A DNA stretch of 64,000 nt from Chitinophaga rhizophila (GTDB taxonomy: Bacteria > Bacteroidota > Bacteroidia > Chitinophagales > Chitinophagaceae). Every line of letters begins with the position of its first letter. Within the stretch, counting starts at the first letter, position 1. Shown here in pieces: positions 44,977-53,430 of this stretch. Position numbers and translations under genes: made by a program. The stretch spans positions 1 through 64,000 of the forward strand of contig NZ_JAICCF010000006.1 in assembly GCF_019492185.1 (NCBI RefSeq), given 5' to 3'. The notes beneath the pieces are model-generated. The model did not search any database. It was not told the origin of the DNA and saw only the letters and a list, made by a program, of their open reading frames with translations.

Positions 44977-45001
44977 CAGCCCGCTTAGGCGGGAAATGGA
45001 A

Positions 45002-45075
45002 GACTCCTTAGCTCAGCTGGTTAGAGCTACTGACTCTTAATCAGTAGGTCCAGGGTTCGAGTCCCTGAGGGGTCA
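45002..45075 (+). tRNA. tRNA-Lys (anticodon CTT)
   Basis: A complete cloverleaf. The acceptor stem is GACTCCT/AGGGGTC, the D arm contains AGCTCAGCTGGTTAGAGCT, and the anticodon stem CTACTGA/TCAGTAG holds the loop with CTT. The T arm is CAGGG-TTCGAGT-CCCTG and the discriminator is A. CCA is not encoded. Preceded by a consensus promoter and followed by a hairpin terminator. Confidence 0.95.
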
Positions 45076-45085
45076 CAGGGAAATT

Positions 45086-45120
45086 AAACGCTTCAGGTTG
45101 AAAGACTTGAAGCGTTTTTT
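45086..45120 (+). terminator. Terminator of tRNA-Lys(CTT)
   Basis: AAACGCTTCA pairs with TGAAGCGTTT and is followed by TTT. Stem and loop are nearly identical to the hairpins at 47981 and 55369. Confidence 0.85.
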
Positions 45121-45174
45121 ATTGCAGATTACTCAACGTTGCGGAACCATCTACGATCCTGGAGGAAGTCCGTA

Positions 45175-45390
45175 TCAGGGCAAGTTTTTTCCGATACTAC
45201 TTTTGTAATGATCATGCCTGTAGACAGCGCAACTTTCAGATGATAAGCGTTTTTGGTAAATGTCAATGTCTATTGGAGAGCACCATATCAGCGATTCAGC
45301 TTCGTTGTGCGTCTGAACGTAATGGTTGCGTATACTCGTTATACTTGTAAGGTATAAGCCTCTTAAGGCCAGAACGGATAGTAATAGCAT
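45175..45390 (-). CDS. Possible small protein downstream of a lipoprotein gene
   Basis: A 71-codon frame starting 6 bp after the stop of the upstream lipoprotein gene, with AAGG just before the ATG. The N-terminus MLLLSVLALRGLYL is hydrophobic; the rest is polar with no recognised family. Spacing favours a real gene, composition does not settle it. Confidence 0.25.
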   Translation of the reverse strand: MLLLSVLALRGLYLTSITSIRNHYVQTHNEAESLIWCSPIDIDIYQKRLSSESCAVYRHDHYKSSIGKNLP

Positions 45391-45396
45391 CCTTAA

Positions 45397-46158
45397 TCAA
45401 GGAATATCATTGAACAGGATAATGCCGACAAGTAATCCCTTCCTGAAATACATTGAAATATGATGACCGAAACTGTCTTTCGCAAGCGGTTTACCATGTA
45501 AGTCAGATTTCCTATCATAAAAGTCCTCGCCGACAAATTCCCATTCCAGTTTTTCAATGTCTTCGGTTGTCACTGTTTTATCCGGATTGCCCAGGAGCTT
45601 TATTGCTTTACGCCTGGTATCGCCAAGCTTGAACCCGTTGTTTGTAGTAAAATAATGGGCATCTATTTCCTTTGCCTGGTCTAAAAATCCGCTAAAAGCC
45701 CTCAATTTTTGTTCCGCTGTAGCTGATTGTCCGTTATGCTGGTGTAATGCTATCTGACTAACCAATCCGGCGGGAGTGTCATCATTGTAGAAATGATAGG
45801 TTACCATGCGGTGATAGTCAGTGTAAAGCTCAAAGACTATCGTTTGTTTTAATGTATTGTTTGTAAACCAAACTTTATCGAAGGAGAAGATGTCACCGCT
45901 TTGCTTCTTGTAGGTAGCACTATCATCTCTACTTGCAGCAAACATTTCATTAGTAACGGCATAATCGTCAACAATATATCTTTTAATAGTATCAGTGACA
46001 AAGACGGCATCAGGTGCCTTAGGTTGTAATGTAGTATCTATAGAAGAAGTGCTAACCACCCTGCGATCCGTAGTTTTAGCCTGAGTATCAGGAGTGCGGT
46101 GATTACAGGCCAGGAAAACAACGGACAGGATTGCAGGGAAGATGCTGGACATAGACAT
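45397..46158 (-). CDS. Lipoprotein of unknown function
   Basis: A 253-residue lipoprotein; the signal ends at the Cys of VFLAC (residue 18). The mature part is rich in beta strands. The segment GFKLGDTRRKAIKLLGNPDKT near 172-192 resembles the G-x-T-xx-xV/I-xx-LGxP pattern of SmpA/OmlA-like lipoprotein repeats, which is suggestive only. It lies in the tRNA-bounded accessory region. Confidence 0.65.
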   Translation of the reverse strand: MSMSSIFPAILSVVFLACNHRTPDTQAKTTDRRVVSTSSIDTTLQPKAPDAVFVTDTIKRYIVDDYAVTNEMFAASRDDSATYKKQSGDIFSFDKVWFTNNTLKQTIVFELYTDYHRMVTYHFYNDDTPAGLVSQIALHQHNGQSATAEQKLRAFSGFLDQAKEIDAHYFTTNNGFKLGDTRRKAIKLLGNPDKTVTTEDIEKLEWEFVGEDFYDRKSDLHGKPLAKDSFGHHISMYFRKGLLVGIILFNDIP

Positions 46159-46340
46159 AGCGGAAGGTTACAGTTAACAACCAAATATATAGCAATTCAA
46201 TACATTCCGACTTATTATAGAGAGGAAATATTCCTGTATTTGTGAGTCAGATTTGTTGCGTATTACAAGCATGTCATAACGGCTAAATACAGAGCAGACC
46301 TTCTGCTTCACGATACTTACAGATGGATATAATTCGGTCT

Positions 46341-46970
46341 TTACTGCTCCTTCCTGCATTTAATAAGGAAAAAAGGGAAATTTTCCTTTATAGCGATGAT
46401 TTCGAGTAAGCCTGCTTTTCCAAATTCTTCTTTGATGGATGCTTCGTCGTAGAAGAACATATTGACACCCCCAAACTGCTCATACCTATCCTTTCCGATC
46501 AGTTTCCCCTGGCCATATGTTGGCGCTTCTTTGGAGATGACGGTAAACACCATATAACCACCACTTTTTAATTGTTGATTACAATCTTGGATCAGCTTCG
46601 CTCTCTCAACATCATCCAGTAAATGGATCAGTGCATAGCAGAATATTCCGTCATACTGAAGTGTATCATATGGCATATCTGTTACAGAGCCGTGATGGAT
46701 AACCATATCTGGTCCAAAGTGCGTTTTTGCCATAGTAATTGCCGTTTGGGAAATTTCGATTCCGGTAACAGCGATACCATTATCACGGAATACTTTTGCA
46801 TTCCGGCCATAGCCAATACCGGGAATAAGTATGTTTTTCACACCATTCTCCAGGAAGAAATCCTTGGTCAGGATTGCCGACTGTGCCGGTTCCATTCCCC
46901 ACATCTCCTGCTTTTCTGTAAATGCTACTTCCCAGAACTCGGGTGTAGTACGTTCGTTTCCCATATACAC
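46341..46970 (-). CDS. Class I SAM-dependent methyltransferase
   Basis: A 209-residue methyltransferase of the TPMT/TehB-like type. Motif I is ILIPGIGYGRNAKVF at about 47-61, the acidic residue after strand 2 is in VTGIEISQ, and GIFCYALIHLLDD is the post-motif. N-terminal PEFWEVAFTEKQEMWG is a substrate-lid-like segment common in this group. The substrate may be a thiol, arsenic, tellurite or a small molecule. A consensus -7 box lies 14 bp upstream of the ATG. Confidence 0.88.
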   Translation of the reverse strand: MYMGNERTTPEFWEVAFTEKQEMWGMEPAQSAILTKDFFLENGVKNILIPGIGYGRNAKVFRDNGIAVTGIEISQTAITMAKTHFGPDMVIHHGSVTDMPYDTLQYDGIFCYALIHLLDDVERAKLIQDCNQQLKSGGYMVFTVISKEAPTYGQGKLIGKDRYEQFGGVNMFFYDEASIKEEFGKAGLLEIIAIKENFPFFLIKCRKEQ

Positions 46971-46984
46971 TCTTTTATTTGCAA

Positions 46985-46992
46985 CAAAGTTA
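46985..46992 (-). promoter_or_regulatory. -7 box of the methyltransferase gene
   Basis: TAACTTTG on the minus strand matches TAnnTTTG; it ends 14 bp before the ATG. Confidence 0.5.
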
Positions 46993-47026
46993 CATTTTTA
47001 TAATCATCATACCTGTTTTAAGTACC

Positions 47027-47087
47027 TATTTTCGGGAACCGGCTGGTTAATCAGCGTATTTCGGGAACCTTTGCGATTAATTAACTG
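47027..47087. repeat. 30-bp imperfect tandem duplication in a divergent promoter region
   Basis: Two copies of a unit beginning TATTTTCGGGAACC (47027) and TATTTCGGGAACC (47057), each followed by a GGTTAATCAGCG/GCGATTAATTAAC-type part. It lies between the divergent methyltransferase gene and the gene at 47139. Confidence 0.55.
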
Positions 47088-47138
47088 ATTTTTAGTTTGA
47101 TGTTAATGTAGTAAAGTATAATTTCCGGCACCTAACCT

Positions 47139-47813
47139 ATGACTATTATGCGAGAGAAAGAACACATTATCACCGCCTTAGCGGGCTTCAGACGTAAGAA
47201 CAAATTTTCCTATAGCGTTTTCCAGGAGCGGGGCTTACATCCATCAGATGATGAGCTGTGTAGCGGCTTACAGGCATTGCTGAATGATTGTAGTGATCAG
47301 TTGATAGTTGCGGTAAATAGTGGGGTAGATGAGAAGAAGCTTGCCAAGATCCTGAAGAGCAATCTTAGTAACATTGACGCTGCAAACTATGATACGGAGG
47401 AACGCGAACTTATCTGTGACTATTTTTATGAATTATCGCAGATAGTTGTTGTGGATATTAAGAGTGATCTAAACAACTGGCTATATGGTGTAATACTCGG
47501 CACCTTGCTGAAAATAACAAGTATTCTTAAAAGATCCGACAAGGCGCTGTATACGCTGGAACAATCATGTACCGGCTGTAAAATTCCACTGAAGACAGCT
47601 ATTCTTTCCAGGAATAAGGGCATCCCTGATCACAGCTGGCACGTTATCCGTTGTAATAATTGTGATGAATATAACTTATTGTCTGTAGGCGAAGGCGTAA
47701 GTGAGTACCGGTTTGAGAATTATCAGTCAATTGAAGCATTACCTAAATCTGCCTATACTAAAGATGAGGCATGTGTTCGATTAGAGCAGATAAGATATTT
47801 TCGGAAAAGGTAA
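47139..47813 (+). CDS. Unknown cytosolic protein with zinc-ribbon-like Cys pairs
   Basis: A 224-residue protein; ATG 47139 or 47148. The first 130 residues are helical (ELICDYFYELSQIVVVDI). After about 140 come two CxxC pairs, CTGC and CNNC, spaced about 31 residues apart, suggesting a zinc ribbon. No recognised family. It stands alone, ending just before the tRNA-Lys(TTT) promoter. Confidence 0.6.
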   Translation: MTIMREKEHIITALAGFRRKNKFSYSVFQERGLHPSDDELCSGLQALLNDCSDQLIVAVNSGVDEKKLAKILKSNLSNIDAANYDTEERELICDYFYELSQIVVVDIKSDLNNWLYGVILGTLLKITSILKRSDKALYTLEQSCTGCKIPLKTAILSRNKGIPDHSWHVIRCNNCDEYNLLSVGEGVSEYRFENYQSIEALPKSAYTKDEACVRLEQIRYFRKR

Positions 47814-47839
47814 CAGATTTGAAATAATTTTAAAAAAAA

Positions 47840-47872
47840 TTTGGCTATATTAAAATATAATTCCTACCTTCG
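47840..47872 (+). promoter_or_regulatory. Promoter of tRNA-Lys(TTT)
   Basis: TTTG (47840-47843), 21 bp, then TACCTTCG (47865-47872), one mismatch from TAnnTTTG. It ends 26 bp before the tRNA, the same geometry as the tRNA-Lys(CTT) promoter. Confidence 0.65.
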
Positions 47873-47898
47873 CAGCCCGATTAGTAAAAAAGGGGCCT

Positions 47899-47974
47899 GA
47901 TTCCGTAGCTCAGTTGGTAGAGCAATACACTTTTAATGTATGGGTCCTGGGTTCGAGTCCCAGCGGGATCACCA
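47899..47974 (+). tRNA. tRNA-Lys (anticodon TTT), CCA encoded
   Basis: A complete cloverleaf with acceptor stem GATTCCG/CGGGATC, D arm AGCTCAGTTGGTAGAGC, anticodon stem ATACA/TGTAT around CTTTTAA, T arm CTGGG-TTCGAGT-CCCAG, and discriminator A. CCA is encoded (47972-47974), unlike in the CTT tRNA 2.9 kb upstream. Confidence 0.96.
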
Positions 47975-47980
47975 AAAATT

Positions 47981-48016
47981 AAACGCTTCAAGTTCAAAGA
48001 CTTGGAGCGTTTTTGT
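47981..48016 (+). terminator. Terminator of tRNA-Lys(TTT)
   Basis: AAACGCTTCAAG pairs with CTTGGAGCGTTT (one mismatch) and is followed by TTGTTTT. Second copy of the repeated hairpin. Confidence 0.85.
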
Positions 48017-48258
48017 TTTGGGGTTAATTTGGTTTCTGTTATACCTGGAAACGAGTAACATAATAATTAGATTATAAAAAAGTACATATTATTGCTCATT
48101 ATTAATATACCTATGACTGCGCAATACTCATTTGGTCATCTGTAAACCAAAGTAGCAGTACCAATGGGACTATACGTAATGAATTATGCCATTACCAAGG
48201 TATCATTTGTGCAATAAAAGCAAGCAGCATAATAAAACCTGACAATATCCCTTATCAT

Positions 48259-49833
48259 ATGAAACAGTTCATGCTGGTTAGTATGCTTGTTATATTATTT
48301 ATCAACAAGCAATATGCGCAAACCAAACTTTTTAAAGAAGTCGGTAATAGTATTTCTTCAAGCATCAAGGCTATCATACAAGACGACAACCTGGTAGGCT
48401 ACCTTTCTTTTACCCAATTAGAGCGTGCAAACGCCGACTCATTCCATTACAGGCTGACCATCATGGATGAAAACCTCAATGATATCGGCGAATTGAATTT
48501 TACAGAACTTAAATTAGATCTGCAGGCCGTTGCTTTTGAACAAGATGTGCTGTGTCTCGCTTACCTCAAAAGCAACTTTGTTGGTTATGGAGCTAAAAAA
48601 AGAAGAGAACGCAAAGAACAACTCAGCAATGCTTCCTTATCCATACATACGCAATTCGTAAGCCTGGATGGCAAGATCATCACATCAAACACTGTTAAAG
48701 CCAATGTGAAGATTATGTCTGCCTACAATACAGGGTACGATCGTGAGAAAATTGACGACAGGGTATTGAAACACCCTATACAACTTAAAAACATGAGAGG
48801 AAAAGGCTTTGCATGTTTTTATGGAGACGACAACAAATGTTATGTGTCTGTACTCAATACAGCAGGAAAGAGCATATGGAGCAACGACTTCATGCAAGAT
48901 GCTGAGAATTTTGTCATGTTGGTCTCACAGCAAGATATTTATCTGCTGTACAAAAAGGATCAGAAATTGCTCGAAGGTGGTTATTGGCTGACCGGCTATA
49001 ATGTAGAGAATAATACCGCTTTCGCAAAGTATGACCTCCGTGATAAAAATGGCCATTCATTTAGCGTGCGTGCTTTTGGAAATGACCCTGTAACCGGAAG
49101 ACCCTATCTTGCCGGTATGATATTGCATAACCGCAAGGGAAATGCTAACATGACGGTTAAACAGCTGGCTCATGGTCCTTATATCGGTGCATTCACGGCG
49201 CAAATCAAACATTCGGGCACCAGTGATATTGAATCAGTGATCTCCGACTGGTCTACCCGTTCACAGTCTGAATTCTCCTCCAAAGGCCGCTATCAGCCCA
49301 CTAAATCATTTATACTGTTCCAACCAGCATTCAAAGATTATGATGGTAATGCCTACTTTGCCGGAACCTCCTTTAAAAGAAAACCAAGATGGGGTGCAAT
49401 CGGCGCTACTGTAATTACGTCTCCGCTGATCATACCGCCCTTATGGATTCTGATGCTTGCTGGTACGCAGAAGATACAGACAAGAGAGGCTTTGCTGTTC
49501 AAGCAGGACAAAAAGGGTAATCTCTCATACGTAAATGCAATACCTTCTGCACATAGCGGTTATCTAACCGGTAAAATGTCCTTATTTCAACACATGTCAC
49601 TCCCGGAATATTACATGGTGATGAATAGCGATACAAAATCCAACTACCTTGTTGTGAGCGACAGAAAGAACGTAAATATCTATAGCATCAATCAGCAGAA
49701 AGTAATCCGCACCATTCCTCGTAAAGATGGTTCGGTGACCACCACGATATACACTGCAAAAGAGGGACATGTTATGGTATCTGAATACAATCAAAAGGAG
49801 AGAACCAGGAAGTTCTCCATTGAGTCCCTGTAA
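48259..49833 (+). CDS. Exported protein of unknown function
   Basis: A 524-residue protein with a signal peptide (MLVSMLVILFINKQYAQ). The mature part shows repeated strand-turn-strand blocks (VYVS-like, YLLYKKD, NVNIYSINQQKVIRTI), suggesting a beta-propeller-like fold. One hydrophobic stretch near 383-400 (VITSPLIIPPLWILMLAG) could be a membrane segment or a buried strand pair. I cannot assign a family. A terminator follows at 49919. Confidence 0.65.
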   Translation: MKQFMLVSMLVILFINKQYAQTKLFKEVGNSISSSIKAIIQDDNLVGYLSFTQLERANADSFHYRLTIMDENLNDIGELNFTELKLDLQAVAFEQDVLCLAYLKSNFVGYGAKKRRERKEQLSNASLSIHTQFVSLDGKIITSNTVKANVKIMSAYNTGYDREKIDDRVLKHPIQLKNMRGKGFACFYGDDNKCYVSVLNTAGKSIWSNDFMQDAENFVMLVSQQDIYLLYKKDQKLLEGGYWLTGYNVENNTAFAKYDLRDKNGHSFSVRAFGNDPVTGRPYLAGMILHNRKGNANMTVKQLAHGPYIGAFTAQIKHSGTSDIESVISDWSTRSQSEFSSKGRYQPTKSFILFQPAFKDYDGNAYFAGTSFKRKPRWGAIGATVITSPLIIPPLWILMLAGTQKIQTREALLFKQDKKGNLSYVNAIPSAHSGYLTGKMSLFQHMSLPEYYMVMNSDTKSNYLVVSDRKNVNIYSINQQKVIRTIPRKDGSVTTTIYTAKEGHVMVSEYNQKERTRKFSIESL

Positions 49834-49918
49834 CCTATTTCTTATTACAATGAACGAAATGTTCACTCTTTAATTTCATACTGCCGAAATCGCTCTAAAC
49901 GCGGTATAGCAAAATATT

Positions 49919-49949
49919 AGCTTGCACACCTGCTGTGCAAGCTTTTTTG
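49919..49949 (+). terminator. Terminator after the exported protein gene
   Basis: AGCTTGCACA and TGTGCAAGCT form a perfect 10-bp stem with a 5-nt loop, followed by TTTTTG, 86 bp after the stop. Confidence 0.92.
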
Positions 49950-50161
49950 TTTCCCCAAAACACTGATCCGACATTCGTTTCAAAACTACGCAATACGGTT
50001 TTACCCAACGACGTACAGATGGAGATAGGCTACTGCGCGGCATTTGCTTTCCAGACGGCCAGGTTACCTTTTACTGTTGATTAAACCGTTCATTTTTATA
50101 TTTTTGAACCCGCGCGGATGCCAACGTGAAGATACCCTGATTACTTACTAAAATTACACAT

Positions 50162-50980
50162 ATGAAAAGACTGATCCTGTTTGCTGGCCTGAATCTACTT
50201 TCCTTCGCCACTTTTAGTCAACTTAAACTGCAAAAGGTCTGGGAAACCGGTTCCGGTCTCAAAACCCCGGAGTCCGCCCTGTATGACCCCAAAAAAGACA
50301 TTATCTATATTTCCAATATAGGGAACGATCAACAACCTGAAAGTGGATTTATCAGTCAGCTTCAAAAGGACGGGAAAATAAGAAAACTGGATTGGGTGAC
50401 GGGACTGACTGCCGTCAAAGGTCTGGGTTTGTATAAGAACCTGTTATATGCCGCCGAGACGAAATCAGTGGTGGTGATCGACGTGGAGAAGGCAGGCATC
50501 GTGCAGCGAATACCTGTAGATAGCGCGCAGTTCCTGAATGATATCACTATCGACGATCGCGGTGTCGTGTATGTTAGTGACACCCGGAAAAACAAGATCC
50601 ATCAGATTGCCGATGGTAAAGTAACGGTATATCTGGAAAATATGAAGAGCGTTAACGGCCTGCTGGCAAAAGGTACCGATCTGTATATTCTCTCTGACGG
50701 TTCTTTATACAAAGCAGATAAAAACAAACAAATACAAAAACTGGCCGGCGACATGGAAAAAAGTACCGACGGTATAGTGATGCTAATGCCGGGAAAGTTC
50801 ATCGTTACTTCATGGATAGGAACTATCTATTATGTAGCAGCAAATGCGCCCGTTCAGTTGCTGTCTGATACCCGTGCCGAAAAAATAAATACCGCCGACC
50901 TGGGGTATAATCCGAAGGATAAGATCATCTATGTACCTACCTTTTTCAACAATACTGTTATTGCTTACAAGATAGATTAG
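50162..50980 (+). CDS. SMP-30/gluconolactonase-like beta-propeller protein, exported
   Basis: A 272-residue exported protein with signal peptide (LILFAGLNLLSFATFSQ). The mature part has propeller blade repeats of the SMP-30/strictosidine-synthase type: ESALYDPKKDIIYISN, then LNDITIDDRGVVYVSDT and LGYNPKDKIIYVPTF. The conserved acidic and Asn residues at blade starts fit a divalent-metal hydrolase fold, but activity is unproven. It ends 50 bp before the first toxin-like gene. Confidence 0.82.
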   Translation: MKRLILFAGLNLLSFATFSQLKLQKVWETGSGLKTPESALYDPKKDIIYISNIGNDQQPESGFISQLQKDGKIRKLDWVTGLTAVKGLGLYKNLLYAAETKSVVVIDVEKAGIVQRIPVDSAQFLNDITIDDRGVVYVSDTRKNKIHQIADGKVTVYLENMKSVNGLLAKGTDLYILSDGSLYKADKNKQIQKLAGDMEKSTDGIVMLMPGKFIVTSWIGTIYYVAANAPVQLLSDTRAEKINTADLGYNPKDKIIYVPTFFNNTVIAYKID

Positions 50981-51030
50981 ACAGCTGTCTGCAATCAGAT
51001 CTGCCTTCCGCCCGGGATGTAGATCTGATA

Positions 51031-53355
51031 TTGAATAAATTTCGTAATATTAGTAGACAAAACTACCCGACCCTGACCAGATCGCTACTTCCACCCAGCA
51101 CCACCCCGGCCCCCTCTTCCACGGCCCATCACTCCTCTAAGAAAGGAATCGCTATGCCGGCAGTACCGGTAATGCAAGCAAAACAAGCAGCCGGTCCCGC
51201 GGGGACTTCGCCTGTCATCCAGCTGGCAGCACTGGCCGCAGATAAACTCAACGTGGTGGGTGAAGACCATGCGGAGAGTAAACCCCGGTGGCAGGAAGAA
51301 TTCGTTTTATCACATGCAAAAACCGCATCGCCGAACTTCTGGCTAGAAAGCATGTTCAAAGTGGACTGGTCAGGCATTCATCAGCCGGATGAAAAGAAAA
51401 ATACCCGTGGGGCGGATCCTACACTGGAACGGATCCGTTATGTGATGGGCCAGTTCAGCATGCGGTTAGAATCGGCCTTCACCAAACTGGAAATGGTCGT
51501 ACCGACAGAAATCGACCCTTCTTTGTCTTTGCCGGATGTAGCACCACACGAAGACATATCCAGCCCGGAGCAGCTGACGTCCGATATTACGGACAACGAA
51601 GAAGTGGAGGATATAGATCTTGACCGGACTTTCGCAACTGACCTGCAAGAAGCGATGACGGAGCTCCAACTAACTACGGCAGATCTACATCAACAAATAA
51701 ATCTCGGCATCACCGAGATATTTTACAAACACCTGCATTACCTGCATCGTCCGGACAAACCCGATACGCACATCCTTCCGGTAGCTGACATCAGCCGAGC
51801 TACAGATGATTTGAAAAAGATGACAATAACCGCGCTTTCTATTTTGCCGGAAGCACTATCTAAAACATTAACTGACATAGCATATAAAGGAAAAGAACTG
51901 CATGATGCGCTGCAGCAAGCGAACTGGATTGATGCTGACGATAACCGTATCATCAATGAACCGGCAGGTGTATTGGATGATGCCAGCGCGCAACGTTCCC
52001 TTGGGATGCACCGCGCAGCCAATATGAACTATGCCGTAACCGGTGTATGGAAGATCGGTGAAGAACATGTACGCGACATCAAACGTTTCCTGGCAGAGTT
52101 CCGTGTCTATCCCACTCTGTACAACCTCGTAAGCAGGTCTGAATTTCAGGAGATCTATGATACGTATTATCCCCGGACACCCTCCGGCAAAGAGGAGAAA
52201 AAAGAACCGAAACAATTTGTTTCAGCAGATGAACAGCGACAGTCTTTACATACTACTCCTGTAAACCAACCGGTCGTTCAGCGTATGTATGAATTTGGAG
52301 AGGATGATATCGATCTGCTTTTATGCGCTATACTCAAAACATTTGATAATGAAGATCGCGCTTTAGAAATATCCCGGTTATCCTTACTAGATAAGATCTC
52401 AGAAGAAGACGTTAAAAAAATAGTTTCACAGGCAACGCTGGAAAACCAGCTGGTCATCGCACCCTTGAAGATAGCACTTGAGACGGGTAATGAGAAATTT
52501 GCTGAGGCACTGCTGTCGCTCATTCAAAAGCTACCCGAAATTGAGGAAACAACAACAACGGCTACCACTAGAGAAATACCAGACGCCTCTGCGGAAGCTT
52601 TTGATTCACTGATCGAGAGCGCGATGAGGATACATGTACCGGAAGTCGGCAGCAGGATTGACACTGCGCAGGAACGAGCCACCCGTAACAATAAGAAACT
52701 GCTGGTAATAGTCGGTGAAGGACATGACGATCCTTACAGCCGGGTAATGGTGACCGTCCTCGTGGCAGCTATGCAGCGTTTAAATGCCGGGCATTTATAT
52801 ATAGAGTCTACCCCGGATCAAATAAAAGAGCATGTCGAACCCTATCAGGAAAAGACGCCGGCACTAGACGACACTACGCATTTCGCACACCGGCAACATT
52901 TCTACCATAACCTTTATCAACAGGGAACGACCGTCAGCGGTGTCGATATTGATAAATTTACGGTGAAGGAAGAACAAAAAGAGGCTGTATCACATGAAAA
53001 TAAAGCGTTCATCGCAGAAGAAAACGTGAATAAAAGAAACACCAGTATAGCGAAAACAGTAGTAGAGCAAGACAAGTCAGGTGTGCTACTAGTGGGCTTT
53101 AGTCATTTAGGCGGACTGGCATCAGATCCCCGCCTACGGTCAGCCTATGAGATCGTCACCATCTCGACAGTACTTAAAGAAGACGCGGAATTTCATAATA
53201 CGATCGCTTATGGTCGGACATTGTCAACGACAGCGGCGTCCTTCCAGATGGAAGACCTGTATTATGGTAATGCACCTGGTGATAAAAGCGAGGTGAGAGC
53301 GAAAGATGCGTATGCTACCGCCAGGAAAATGGTGATTGAAGTGAATCAGTACTAA
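51031..53355 (+). CDS. Large modular toxin-like protein with VQ[LR] leader motifs and a C-terminal TraB/Tiki-like domain
   Basis: 774 residues from TTG 51031; ATG 51154 (MPAVPVMQAKQ), with AAAGGA upstream, is an alternative giving 733. Residues 1-60 are disordered, Ser/Pro/Thr-rich. PVIQLAAL (61-68) then LNVVGEDHAES (73-83) opens a helical module to about 405. A second module starts at PVVQRMYEF (414-422), with an ankyrin-like helical pair to 500. The C-terminal domain has VVGEGHDD (560-567), YIES (590-593), RN (669-670) and VLLVGFSHLGG (685-695). That is the GExH...RN...GxxHxxG pattern of the TraB/Tiki/ChaN superfamily of putative metal hydrolases. No signal peptide. Injection-system cargo or toxin is an inference. 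Confidence 0.7.
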   Translation: MNKFRNISRQNYPTLTRSLLPPSTTPAPSSTAHHSSKKGIAMPAVPVMQAKQAAGPAGTSPVIQLAALAADKLNVVGEDHAESKPRWQEEFVLSHAKTASPNFWLESMFKVDWSGIHQPDEKKNTRGADPTLERIRYVMGQFSMRLESAFTKLEMVVPTEIDPSLSLPDVAPHEDISSPEQLTSDITDNEEVEDIDLDRTFATDLQEAMTELQLTTADLHQQINLGITEIFYKHLHYLHRPDKPDTHILPVADISRATDDLKKMTITALSILPEALSKTLTDIAYKGKELHDALQQANWIDADDNRIINEPAGVLDDASAQRSLGMHRAANMNYAVTGVWKIGEEHVRDIKRFLAEFRVYPTLYNLVSRSEFQEIYDTYYPRTPSGKEEKKEPKQFVSADEQRQSLHTTPVNQPVVQRMYEFGEDDIDLLLCAILKTFDNEDRALEISRLSLLDKISEEDVKKIVSQATLENQLVIAPLKIALETGNEKFAEALLSLIQKLPEIEETTTTATTREIPDASAEAFDSLIESAMRIHVPEVGSRIDTAQERATRNNKKLLVIVGEGHDDPYSRVMVTVLVAAMQRLNAGHLYIESTPDQIKEHVEPYQEKTPALDDTTHFAHRQHFYHNLYQQGTTVSGVDIDKFTVKEEQKEAVSHENKAFIAEENVNKRNTSIAKTVVEQDKSGVLLVGFSHLGGLASDPRLRSAYEIVTISTVLKEDAEFHNTIAYGRTLSTTAASFQMEDLYYGNAPGDKSEVRAKDAYATARKMVIEVNQY

Positions 53356-53430
53356 ACGCTTTCCAGCATCCAGAGACACCCGATACCATATTTATAGTAT
53401 ATCAGTACTGAAAAAATATTACTAACCGTT

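Noticed and set aside
46174..46359. 61-codon minus-strand frame after the methyltransferase gene
   Set aside because: It overlaps the methyltransferase 3' end and has no gene-like features.
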